The notes: generated by a model from the sequence alone, not told the origin. Counted from the first letter of the stretch, positions 1-6,213 are shown. The stretch is DNA of 7,121 nucleotides from an uncultured Collinsella sp. (GCA_900551975.1 URYA01000084.1:1-7121), one strand, 5' to 3'. Translations and numbers: made by a program.

Positions 1-119
1 CCAAGCCCGGCAACATCGCCGAGCTCGTCGCCAAGCCCGACGTCGACGGCGCCCTCGTGGGCGGCGCTTCGCTCAAGGCTGCCGACTTCGCCTCTATGGT
101 CGTCAAGGCAGGCGAGTAG
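1..119 (+). CDS. tpiA: Triosephosphate isomerase, C-terminal fragment
   Basis: This is the last 38 codons of a gene that begins upstream of the window; the reading frame enters at base 3 and ends at a TAG at 117-119. The peptide starts KPGNIAEL and continues through VDGALVGGASLKAADF. The DGALVGGASL stretch is the C-terminal phosphate-binding loop of the TIM barrel, a hallmark of triosephosphate isomerase, which interconverts dihydroxyacetone phosphate and glyceraldehyde 3-phosphate in the cytoplasm. The catalytic His and Glu lie in the missing part. The next glycolytic gene, gpmI, starts only 5 nt after the stop, so the two are almost certainly cotranscribed and possibly translationally coupled. 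Family identity is secure from the loop and the context, although only about 15% of the protein is visible. Confidence 0.93.
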   Translation, partial: KPGNIAELVAKPDVDGALVGGASLKAADFASMVVKAGE

Positions 120-124
120 GACAT

Positions 125-1678
125 ATGGCACAGCGTCATCTTCCTGCACTCCTGATCATCATGGACGGCTGCGGCCTTGCTCCGGCCGATGGCGAGAACG
201 CCGTCGCCGCTGCCAAGACGCCCTTCCTTGATAGCCTGTACGAGAAGTATCCTCACACCACGCTCGGCGCTTCGGGCGAGGACGTGGGCCTTCCCGACGG
301 CCAGATGGGCAACTCCGAGGTAGGCCACCTCAACATCGGTGCCGGCCGCATCGTGTTCCAGGAGCTTTCGCGCATCAACAACGCCATCAAGGATGGCTCC
401 ATCGCCAAGAACGAGGTCTTCGTCAAGGCTATGGACGACGTCAAGGCTGACGGCAAGACTCTCCACCTCATGGGCCTTATGAGCCCTGGCGGTGTTCATT
501 CTCACATGAACCACGTCGAGGCCCTGGTCAAGATGGCTGCCGAGCATGGTGTCAAGACCGTTCGCGTCCACGCCTTCATGGATGGCCGCGACGTTGACCC
601 GCAGTCCGGTGCCGGTTACATGAGTGAGTTCTGCGCCTTCCTGGCCAAGATCTCCGAGGAGACCGGTTGCGACGCTCGCGTTGCCACCGTCTCGGGCCGT
701 TATTGGGCCATGGACCGCGATAATCGTTGGGAGCGCATCCAGCGCGCCTACGACGTCATGGTCAACGCTTCCGATGCCGATACCGACCCCGTTGCCGGTA
801 TCAAGGCCTACTACGAGAAGGACCCGCGCGGCGACGAGTTCGTCGAGCCCTTCGCTGCCCACAACGAGGGCATCCACGAGGGCGACGCGGCCATCTTCTT
901 CAACTTCCGTCCCGACCGCGCTCGTCAGATGACCCGCGTGTTCACGGACAAGGAGTTCGACGGCTTTGAGCGCGAGCAGATCAAGCTTTCGCACTTTGTG
1001 ACGATGACCGAGTACGATCCGACGTTTGACGTCGAGGTCGCTTTCCCCAAGACGTTCCCCGAGAACGTCCTGGCCGACGTTATCGCCGCCAACGGCCTGA
1101 AGCAGCTGCACACCGCCGAGACCGAGAAGTACGCCCATGTGACGTTCTTCCTCAACGGCGGCATCGAGGAGCCCAAGGAGGGCGAGGAGCGCGTGCTCGT
1201 CGCTTCCCCCAAGGTCGCTACCTACGATCTGCAGCCTGAGATGAGCGCTCCCGAGGTTACTGAGAAGCTTGTCGCCGCCATCAACGAGGATCGCGCTGAT
1301 TTCTACATCGTGAACTTCGCGAACTGCGACATGGTTGGTCACACCGGTGTCTTCGACGCTGCCGTTAAGGCTGTCGAGGCTGTTGACGATGCCCTGTCCA
1401 AGGTTGTCCCGGCGATTCTCGCCAAGGGCGGCTTTGCACTGATTACCGCCGACCACGGCAACGCCGATCACATGTTTGACGTTGCTTCCGACGGTTCCAA
1501 GCATCCGTTTACGGCTCACACCACCAACCGCGTGCCGTTCATCATCGTTGATGAGAAGGCGCAGCTCACCGGTATCGAGGACGGTCGTCTCTCCGATATC
1601 GCCCCGACTATGCTCACCATGGCTGGTCTGGAGCCTTCCACCGAGATGACGGGCCGCGTGCTCGCCACCGAGGCCTAA
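125..1678 (+). CDS. gpmI: 2,3-bisphosphoglycerate-independent phosphoglycerate mutase
   Basis: This cytoplasmic enzyme interconverts 3-phosphoglycerate and 2-phosphoglycerate in glycolysis and gluconeogenesis, using metal ions (usually Mn) and a phosphoserine intermediate. The 517 residues match the usual family length of about 510. It belongs to the alkaline phosphatase superfamily. The metal ligands expected for the family are present: Asp14 in IIMDGCG, catalytic Ser64 in GQMGNSEVGH, Asp402 and His406 in NCDMVGHTG, Asp443 and His444 in TADHGNADH, and His465 in TAHTTNR. Substrate-binding residues of the inserted transferase domain (roughly 76-310) are also visible: His125 in GGVHSH, Arg155-Asp156 in MDGRD, Arg192 and Arg198 in SGRYWAMDRD, Arg262 and Arg265 in NFRPDRAR; Lys335 lies in ETEKYAH. 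The ATG at 125 is set by the conserved N-terminus. Its Shine-Dalgarno is weak (AGGA at 118-121, only 3 nt away), which points to coupling with tpiA. A terminator follows directly. No damage is seen. Confidence 0.98.
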   Translation: MAQRHLPALLIIMDGCGLAPADGENAVAAAKTPFLDSLYEKYPHTTLGASGEDVGLPDGQMGNSEVGHLNIGAGRIVFQELSRINNAIKDGSIAKNEVFVKAMDDVKADGKTLHLMGLMSPGGVHSHMNHVEALVKMAAEHGVKTVRVHAFMDGRDVDPQSGAGYMSEFCAFLAKISEETGCDARVATVSGRYWAMDRDNRWERIQRAYDVMVNASDADTDPVAGIKAYYEKDPRGDEFVEPFAAHNEGIHEGDAAIFFNFRPDRARQMTRVFTDKEFDGFEREQIKLSHFVTMTEYDPTFDVEVAFPKTFPENVLADVIAANGLKQLHTAETEKYAHVTFFLNGGIEEPKEGEERVLVASPKVATYDLQPEMSAPEVTEKLVAAINEDRADFYIVNFANCDMVGHTGVFDAAVKAVEAVDDALSKVVPAILAKGGFALITADHGNADHMFDVASDGSKHPFTAHTTNRVPFIIVDEKAQLTGIEDGRLSDIAPTMLTMAGLEPSTEMTGRVLATEA

Positions 1679-1702
1679 GAGAAAACGCCAAGCGTTTCTT
1701 TG

Positions 1703-1738
1703 AAGGGGGTTGCCCATATTCGGGCAATCCCCTTTTTT
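1703..1738 (+). terminator. Intrinsic terminator after gpmI
   Basis: A 13-bp stem pairs 1703-1715 with 1722-1734, with one G-T pair, around a 6-nt loop, and is followed by a run of six T at 1733-1738. It lies 24 nt after the gpmI stop. A smaller hairpin (AAACGC/GCGTTT, 1683-1697) sits just before it and may help 3'-end stability. Together they end the glycolytic transcript before secG. Confidence 0.92.
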
Positions 1739-1797
1739 GGTATTTCTGCCATTTCCGCCCCGTCCTTGAGTGGCAGGTAGGGAAGAGCGGGGGATTG

Positions 1798-1806
1798 TGG
1801 TACAGT
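1798..1806 (+). promoter_or_regulatory. Candidate extended -10 promoter for secG
   Basis: TGGTACAGT fits an extended -10 (TGn followed by TACAGT, 4 of 6 matches to TATAAT). It lies downstream of the gpmI terminator and about 37 nt before the secG start codon. No convincing -35 hexamer is seen at the right distance (1778-1783 reads TAGGGA), so the assignment rests on the extended -10 and the need for a promoter between a terminator and a gene. The secG ribosome binding site is AAGGAG at 1830-1835, 7 nt before the ATG. Confidence 0.4.
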
Positions 1807-1842
1807 ACTGGAGTTTGAACTGTTCTATTAAGGAGCTTATCT

Positions 1843-2097
1843 ATGGGTCCGTTCCAGATTCTTCTGTTTGTCGTTTGGGCTGTCTCTGCCGTGGCGCTGA
1901 CGATTCTCGTCCTGATGCATTCCGGTAAGGGCACCGGCGTTTCGGATATGATCGCTAGCTCGCTGTATAACTCCAGCTCTGCCACGGGCGTCATGGAGCA
2001 GAACCTCGATCGCCTGACGGTAATTATGGCCGTTGTTTTTGCCGTGTGCGTCGTCCTGTGCATGTTCTTCTTCCCGCAGGGCATCGTCGGCTACTAA
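1843..2097 (+). CDS. secG: Preprotein translocase subunit SecG
   Basis: SecG is the small auxiliary subunit of the SecYEG channel, stimulating export of Sec-dependent proteins. The 84-residue product has the expected layout: a first membrane segment at about 4-25, a short loop with the family motif (LMHSGKGTGVSDM, 24-36), a polar Ser-rich stretch, the conserved NLDRLT entry at 54-59, and a second membrane segment to about 78. Length is normal for SecG (70-110). The loop is slightly unusual: where actinobacterial relatives usually carry a Gly-rich FGGG segment after SD(M/L), this protein has MIASSLYNSSS. The gene has a good ribosome binding site (AAGGAG, 7-nt spacer) and terminators on both sides, so it appears monocistronic. 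Location next to tpiA-gpmI is common in Gram-positive genomes and supports the call. Confidence 0.95.
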   Translation: MGPFQILLFVVWAVSAVALTILVLMHSGKGTGVSDMIASSLYNSSSATGVMEQNLDRLTVIMAVVFAVCVVLCMFFFPQGIVGY

Positions 2098-2122
2098 GCA
2101 TCGGCGTATATACGTTTGCAAT

Positions 2123-2149
2123 GGGTCTCGCAGGTGCGGGACCCTTTTT
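2123..2149 (+). terminator. Intrinsic terminator after secG
   Basis: A 9-bp stem (2123-2131 with 2136-2144, one T-G pair) closes on the tetraloop AGGT and is followed by TTTTT at 2145-2149, then G and TTT. It starts 26 nt after the secG stop. It separates secG from the peptide transporter operon. Confidence 0.92.
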
Positions 2150-2151
2150 GT

Positions 2152-2165
2152 TTACATATTTGTAA
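2152..2165. promoter_or_regulatory. Dyad TTACA-N4-TGTAA, possible operator
   Basis: A perfect inverted repeat of 5-bp arms separated by TATT lies right after the secG terminator, about 225 bp before oppA. The 5-4-5 geometry resembles sites of dimeric helix-turn-helix regulators (the CRP/FNR superfamily uses comparable spacing), but the half-site does not match a regulator I can name. It could be chance in AT-rich DNA. Confidence 0.25.
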
Positions 2166-2262
2166 CAGAGTCAAAATATCCCCACATACTTCGCCCAACT
2201 AAAGAAATTCTCGACCGTTAACCGGAATTAGCCCCAAATCGTGCATAAAATGCGCTACTGTA

Positions 2263-2291
2263 TTGAAAAACGTTGGGCCGTTGTGCATAAC
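2263..2291 (+). promoter_or_regulatory. Candidate promoter of oppA
   Basis: TTGAAA at 2263-2268 matches the -35 consensus at 5 of 6 positions, and CATAAC at 2286-2291 matches the -10 at 4 of 6, with the optimal 17-bp spacer. Transcription would start near 2298, giving a leader of about 93 nt before the oppA start codon. The -10 sits inside the second copy of an octamer GTGCATAA (2283-2290) that also occurs at 2241-2248, so a second upstream start around TAAAAT (2246-2251) is possible, though no good -35 accompanies it. Confidence 0.45.
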
Positions 2292-2320
2292 CAGCCATAG
2301 CAGCGGGCGGCGTTTTGATG

Positions 2321-2358
2321 GTTCGGATCGGATTGTCTCGACATATGTCCGACTGAAC
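2321..2358 (+). promoter_or_regulatory. Leader hairpin upstream of oppA
   Basis: GTTCGG-A-TCGGA (2321-2332) pairs with TCCGACTGAAC (2348-2358) to give 11 base pairs with one bulged A (2327) and one G-T pair, around a 15-nt loop. The structure ends 20 nt before the ribosome binding site and has no T-run, so it is not a terminator. The loop and right arm also contain a perfect DNA palindrome GACATATGTC (2340-2349). It may act as an mRNA stabiliser, an RNA-based control element or a protein operator; none of these is proven by sequence. It does not match a riboswitch class I recognise. Confidence 0.4.
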
Positions 2359-2378
2359 ATTTCTTTGTCCTATCTCAT

Positions 2379-2385
2379 AAGGAGG
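2379..2385 (+). promoter_or_regulatory. Strong ribosome binding site fixing the oppA start
   Basis: AAGGAGG lies 5 nt before the ATG at 2391. This favours 2391 over the in-frame ATG at 2403 and over the out-of-frame ATG at 2386, and it predicts high translation, as expected for a binding protein made in excess. Confidence 0.85.
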
Positions 2386-2390
2386 ATGGC

Positions 2391-4067
2391 ATGGCTGATT
2401 CTATGTTCCACCAGCCCGTGATGGGTCGTCGCGCCTTTGTCGGCGGCACCCTTGCTGCGAGCTCCATGGCTTTTCTTGCCGCATGCGGTAAGAAGGGCGG
2501 CGACGCTTCCGGTTCTGAGTCCGGTTCGACGCTGAACTTCTACATCAACAACCCGGTCTGCATCGACCCCTACAATGTCCAGGAGGACCAGGGCACTCAG
2601 GTCGAGTACCAGCTCTTTGACGCTCTGACCTCTTATGACGCCGAGAAGGGCGAGATCGTTCCGCTGGCTTGCGAGTCCTTCGAGGCCAACGACGACGCCA
2701 CCGAGTTTACCTTCAAGATCAAGAAGGCCAAGTTCCACAACGGTGACGACGTTACCTCCAAGTCGTTCAAGCTCGGTTGGGAGCGTCTGGTCAACACCAA
2801 GTCGGCCATCGCTACCGAGTATGGCCCGTCCGAGGTTTCCTATCACCTTTCCATGGTCGAGGGCTATGACGATCTGCTTGCCGGTAACGCTACTGAGCTC
2901 AGCGGTGTTACCTGCCCCGACGATGAGACCCTCGTCGTCAAGCTGTCTTCCGCTTACGCCGACTTCCCCTTCGTCGCCTCTCACCCGGCTCTGGCCCCGG
3001 TTCCCGAGTGCGCCGAGTCCGATGCCAAGAGCTTCTATCTTGCACCGGTCGGTAACGGCCCGTTCATGATGGACGGCAAGTGGGAGGATGGTCAGGAGAT
3101 CAACCTCAAGAAGTTCGACGATTACTATGGCGACAAGGCCAAGATCGATGGCATCCACTTCCAGGTTATCAAGGACATGGAGACCGCTTACAAGGAGTTC
3201 CAGGCCGGCAACCTCGATGTCTGCGACGTTCCCGTTGCTCAGATCGATGCCGCCAAGAAGGATCGCGGCGTGTCCAAGGACGGCTACACCATGGGTGACG
3301 GCGAGCGTATGCTGCTCGGCTCCGAGCCTTCCACCTACTACCTGACCTGCAACAACACGGCCGAGCCGTTCAACAACGCAGACCTGCGTAGGGGTATCTC
3401 CCTGGCCATCAACCGTGAGGCCATCTGCAAGACCATCTTCAAGGGTACCCGTACTCCCGCCGACGGCATTGTTCCTCCGGGCATCGATGGCTACAAGGAG
3501 GGCGCATGGGAGTTCTGCGCCTACGACGTCGACAAGGCTAACGAGTACCTCGACAAGGTTGCTCCCGCTGACGCTAACGGCGATCGTGGCATTAACGTGA
3601 CCCTTTCCTACAACCAGGACGGCGGTCACAAGGAGATCATGGAGTCCATCATCGGCGACCTCGCCAAGGTTGGCGTTACTGCTGTCTCCGATACCCCTGA
3701 GTGGTCTGCCCTGCTCGAGCAGTATCAGAACTTTAACTATCAGTTCGGTCGTCTGGGTTGGATTGCCGACTACCCGATTATGGACAACTTCCTGTATCCG
3801 CTGTTCCACTCTGATTCCCTCGGTGGCGACAACCGCTCCGGTTACAACAACCCCGAGTTCGACGCCAAGGTCGACGAGGCTCGTACTATTGTTGACGACG
3901 AGGAGCGCGTCGCTAAGATGCAGGAGGCCGATGCAATGGTCGCTGCCGACTGCCCGGTCATCCCGGTGATGTTCTACACGCACACCATCGTCGGCTCCGA
4001 TCGCATCAAGCACCTCTATGTCGATCCGCAGAAGCACGCCGAGCTGGGTACCGCTGAGCTCGCCTAA
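2391..4067 (+). CDS. oppA: Oligopeptide ABC transporter substrate-binding lipoprotein (SBP_bac_5 family)
   Basis: The 558-residue product is an extracytoplasmic peptide-binding protein that delivers substrate to the OppBC channel. The N-terminus carries a Tat-like signal (GRRAFVG, Arg13-Arg14) followed by a hydrophobic stretch and a lipobox LAAC, so the mature protein should be a lipid-anchored polypeptide starting at Cys32. Family features follow in order: an N-terminal lobe with a DALTSYD motif, the APVGNGPFMM segment typical of the family, the second lobe entry FNNADLRRGISLAINREAI from residue 327, RLGWIADYP from 454, and a C-terminal SGYNNPEFDAKVDEA region. Length fits OppA/DppA-type proteins (500-560). 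The mature protein contains nine cysteines besides Cys32, many for an exported protein. The gene has its own promoter region and is followed by hairpins before oppB. Peptide specificity cannot be read from sequence; dipeptide or another peptide-like ligand is possible. Confidence 0.93.
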   Translation: MADSMFHQPVMGRRAFVGGTLAASSMAFLAACGKKGGDASGSESGSTLNFYINNPVCIDPYNVQEDQGTQVEYQLFDALTSYDAEKGEIVPLACESFEANDDATEFTFKIKKAKFHNGDDVTSKSFKLGWERLVNTKSAIATEYGPSEVSYHLSMVEGYDDLLAGNATELSGVTCPDDETLVVKLSSAYADFPFVASHPALAPVPECAESDAKSFYLAPVGNGPFMMDGKWEDGQEINLKKFDDYYGDKAKIDGIHFQVIKDMETAYKEFQAGNLDVCDVPVAQIDAAKKDRGVSKDGYTMGDGERMLLGSEPSTYYLTCNNTAEPFNNADLRRGISLAINREAICKTIFKGTRTPADGIVPPGIDGYKEGAWEFCAYDVDKANEYLDKVAPADANGDRGINVTLSYNQDGGHKEIMESIIGDLAKVGVTAVSDTPEWSALLEQYQNFNYQFGRLGWIADYPIMDNFLYPLFHSDSLGGDNRSGYNNPEFDAKVDEARTIVDDEERVAKMQEADAMVAADCPVIPVMFYTHTIVGSDRIKHLYVDPQKHAELGTAELA

Positions 4068-4080
4068 GAGTTTGCAGCTT

Positions 4081-4114
4081 CCGTGAGGGTCAAGTATTTA
4101 CGTAGACCTCATGG
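4081..4114 (+). promoter_or_regulatory. Bulged hairpin just downstream of oppA
   Basis: CCGTGAGG-G-TC (4081-4091) can pair with GACCTCATGG (4105-4114), making 10 base pairs with one bulged G and one G-T pair. It begins 13 nt after the oppA stop and lacks a T-tail. The placement suits a 3' stabiliser of the oppA message rather than a terminator. Stability is moderate because of the 13-nt loop. Confidence 0.35.
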
Positions 4115-4163
4115 GAAACATACAGTTCTCCCTAACCTGGGGTAAACTGGCTGATGGTAATTT

Positions 4164-4193
4164 TGGGATGCCGGTCTGGCGATCGGCATCCCA
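4164..4193 (+). promoter_or_regulatory. Strong intercistronic hairpin between oppA and oppB
   Basis: TGGGATGCCG (4164-4173) pairs perfectly with CGGCATCCCA (4184-4193); three further inner pairs (one G-T) extend the stem to 13 bp with a TGGC tetraloop. It is followed only by TTTAGG, so it would make a weak or leaky terminator. It could also act as a barrier to 3'-to-5' decay that protects oppA mRNA. Either role would yield more OppA than OppBCD, a known pattern in binding-protein transporter operons. The oppB ribosome binding site begins 20 nt after the stem. Confidence 0.7.
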
Positions 4194-4223
4194 TTTAGGT
4201 TAATCCCTAGATAGGGGAGTGGT

Positions 4224-5261
4224 ATGGGTAAGTACATCGTTAAACGTGTGCTTCAGTTCATCCCGGTATTTTTGGGCGTTACGCTGATTCTGTTCGCCCT
4301 CCAGAATATCGTGCCGGGAGATCCGATCAAGCTGATCGGTGGAGACAAGGCTCTGTCCCCCGAGGTGGAGCTTCAGCTTCGCGTCCGCTATCACCTGGTC
4401 CAGTCGGACGAGGACGGCAACGCGATCCTTGACGAGAACGGCGACCCCGTTCAAACGTCGCTCGTGGACCGTTACTTGTATTACATGAACGGCCTGCTTC
4501 ATGGCGATCTGGGCAATTCGTACCAGCGCAAGCTGCCGGTTACGGAAATCTTTGCCCAGAAGTATCCGTATACGGTCAAACTTGCCGCGTGCGCCATCGT
4601 GCTCGAGGCAATCATGGGTATCGGTGCGGGTATCATTTCGGCGGTAAAGCGTTATTCCTTCTGGGATATTTTGGTAACGCTCACCACGTCGATCCTCGTT
4701 GCCGTCCCGGCCTTCTGGCTCGGTATGTTGCTGCAACTGTTCTTTGGCGTCATTCTCAAGGACGCCACGGGCGGTGCATTCTCCATGCCGATCTCGGGTG
4801 CCGGCGGTTCCAGCTCTCAGTATCAGGATTGGATGCACTACGTGCTCCCGACCATTACGCTGGCTTCGGTTTCGACCGCTTACGCTGCTCGCATTATGCG
4901 CTCGCAGCTGCTTGACGTCATGAACCAGGATTACATTCGCACGGCAAAGGCCAAGGGTCTCTCCAATCGCGCGATCATCATCAAGCATGCGCTTAAGAAT
5001 GCACTCATCCCCGTCGTTACCTATATTGGTGTCGACTTTGGTGGCATGCTTTCGGGCGCCATCCTGACCGAGACGGTCTTTAACTGGCCCGGCATTGGCT
5101 ATGAGGTCTATCGCGCCATTAGCATGCGTGACTGGCCCATCGTTATGGGCGGCGTTACGCTCATCGTCGTCGTCGTCATGGTGATCAACTTGCTCGTCGA
5201 CATTAGCTATGCATTCCTCGACCCGCGCATCCGCCTTGGCGGTCCGTCGGATAAGGCCTAA
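4224..5261 (+). CDS. oppB: Oligopeptide ABC transporter permease OppB
   Basis: OppB is one of the two membrane subunits forming the peptide translocation pore. The 345-residue product opens with the typical YIVKRVLQFIPVFLGVTLILF first membrane segment (about 9-30) and the NIVPGDP motif (28-34). It then has an external loop to about 110, further hydrophobic segments near 117-140, 148-178 and 208-224, the EAA-type cytoplasmic loop that docks on the ATPase (YIRTAKAKGLSNRAIIIKHA, 237-256, running into NALIPV), and later segments near 262-283 and 304-328. LTETVFNWPGIG (281-292) is a family signature. The external loop holds an acidic insert (about 59-77, with DEDGNAILDENGDP) that compact OppB/DppB proteins lack, which makes this protein slightly long. 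The ribosome binding site is GGGGAG at 4214-4219, 4 nt before the ATG. oppC follows after 14 nt. Confidence 0.95.
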   Translation: MGKYIVKRVLQFIPVFLGVTLILFALQNIVPGDPIKLIGGDKALSPEVELQLRVRYHLVQSDEDGNAILDENGDPVQTSLVDRYLYYMNGLLHGDLGNSYQRKLPVTEIFAQKYPYTVKLAACAIVLEAIMGIGAGIISAVKRYSFWDILVTLTTSILVAVPAFWLGMLLQLFFGVILKDATGGAFSMPISGAGGSSSQYQDWMHYVLPTITLASVSTAYAARIMRSQLLDVMNQDYIRTAKAKGLSNRAIIIKHALKNALIPVVTYIGVDFGGMLSGAILTETVFNWPGIGYEVYRAISMRDWPIVMGGVTLIVVVVMVINLLVDISYAFLDPRIRLGGPSDKA

Positions 5262-5275
5262 GGGAGGTACGTCTC

Positions 5276-6211
5276 ATGCAGGAAACTGATTCTCAGTCTC
5301 AGGAGCAGGCTACCGCCACCAAGGCCGCATCTGCTCCCGCCAAGTCCCGCACGCTGTGGGGCGACGCTTTTAAGCGTCTTCGTAAGAACAAGCTCGCCGT
5401 TATCGGTGTTTGCTGGATCATCATCGTCGTTGTGGTTGCCCTGACCGCGGATCTGTGGGCTAAACCCTGGCTCGGTTCGCCGACGGCTTCCGACTCGACC
5501 ACTATGGCCGAGACGTCGCTGCTGGCTCCGTGTGCAGAGCATCCGTTTGGCACCGACGCCCTTGGTCGCGACATTCTTGTCCGCGTTATCTACGGTGCGC
5601 GCGTTTCGCTGTCCGTCGGAATTATGGCCACCGCGATCTCCACGCTGATTGGTCTGGTCATGGGTGCTCTGGCCGGTTTCTACGGCGGCATCTGGGATAC
5701 GATCATCATGCGCTGTGCGGATATCTTCCTGGCGTTCCCGTACGTGCTGTTCGTTGTCGCCATGATCGCCGTTATCGGCCGTGGTCTTCAGAACGTCTTT
5801 ATCGCCATCGGCATTCTCGGCTGGCCTTCGATTGCGCGCGTCTTCCGCTCTGCAATCTTGACGGTCAAGGAAAACGACTATGTTGACGCTGCGCGCGCGA
5901 TGGGTGCATCTGATGCTCGTATCGTCGTGCGTCACATCTTCCCGAACTCCGTCGCCTCCATCGTGGTCTACGCGACCATGAACATTGGTGGCGCCATTCT
6001 GACCGAGTCCGCTCTGTCCTTCCTCGGCATGGGCGTTATTCCGCCTACGCCTTCGTGGGGCTCCATGATTCAGGACGGTCAGCAGTATCTTCTGACTGCT
6101 CCCTGGATGATGATCATGCCCGGTCTGGCAATTCTCTCGACGGTGCTCGCCTTCACCCTGCTGGGTGACGGTCTGCGCGACGCCCTCGACGTCAAGATGA
6201 AGGACGCATAA
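5276..6211 (+). CDS. oppC: Oligopeptide ABC transporter permease OppC
   Basis: OppC is the second pore-forming permease and pairs with OppB. The 311-residue product has a cytoplasmic N-terminal tail rich in Gln, Ala and Thr (1-30), a basic LRKNK patch, a first membrane segment at about 39-62, then the OppC/DppC signature HPFGTDALGRDILVRVIYGA (89-108). Later come hydrophobic segments near 110-133, 150-168, 172-188, 227-247 and 277-297, the EAA loop DYVDAARAMGASDARIVVRH (201-220), and the C-terminal ESALSFLGMGVIPPTPSWG motif (244-262). The ATG is supported by GGGAGG at 5262-5267, 8 nt upstream. It lies 14 nt after oppB and 2 nt before oppD, so the three are one transcription unit. Substrate range depends on OppA and is not visible here. 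Confidence 0.95.
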   Translation: MQETDSQSQEQATATKAASAPAKSRTLWGDAFKRLRKNKLAVIGVCWIIIVVVVALTADLWAKPWLGSPTASDSTTMAETSLLAPCAEHPFGTDALGRDILVRVIYGARVSLSVGIMATAISTLIGLVMGALAGFYGGIWDTIIMRCADIFLAFPYVLFVVAMIAVIGRGLQNVFIAIGILGWPSIARVFRSAILTVKENDYVDAARAMGASDARIVVRHIFPNSVASIVVYATMNIGGAILTESALSFLGMGVIPPTPSWGSMIQDGQQYLLTAPWMMIMPGLAILSTVLAFTLLGDGLRDALDVKMKDA

Positions 6212-6213
6212 GG

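Noticed and set aside
1614..2084. A 156-codon minus-strand frame across the gpmI end, the terminator and secG
   Set aside because: It runs through an intrinsic terminator and antisense to secG, with no ribosome binding site or motif identified.
2105..2114. Palindrome CGTATATACG after the secG stop
   Set aside because: It lies between the stop and the terminator, is only 10 bp and would fold with no loop; it is most likely chance.
2386..2388. Alternative ATG just before the oppA start
   Set aside because: It is in a different frame from the lipoprotein signal and sits directly against the Shine-Dalgarno; the ATG at 2391 has correct spacing and frame.
2166..2390. T-box or known riboswitch in the oppA leader
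   Set aside because: No T-box consensus (GGGTGGNACCGCG-like), no antiterminator/terminator pair and no recognisable aptamer core are seen; only the single bulged hairpin is supported.
2370..4037. A 555-codon open frame antisense to oppA
   Set aside because: It mirrors oppA codons almost end to end, is rich in Val/Leu/Gly/Asp as expected from reverse-reading GNC/NNC codons, and has no family motif. It is explained by strong third-position bias in oppA.
4200..4988. A 262-codon open frame antisense to oppB
   Set aside because: Composition is highly charged and Arg/His/Asp rich, typical of reverse reading of membrane-protein codons, and it covers the oppB start region.
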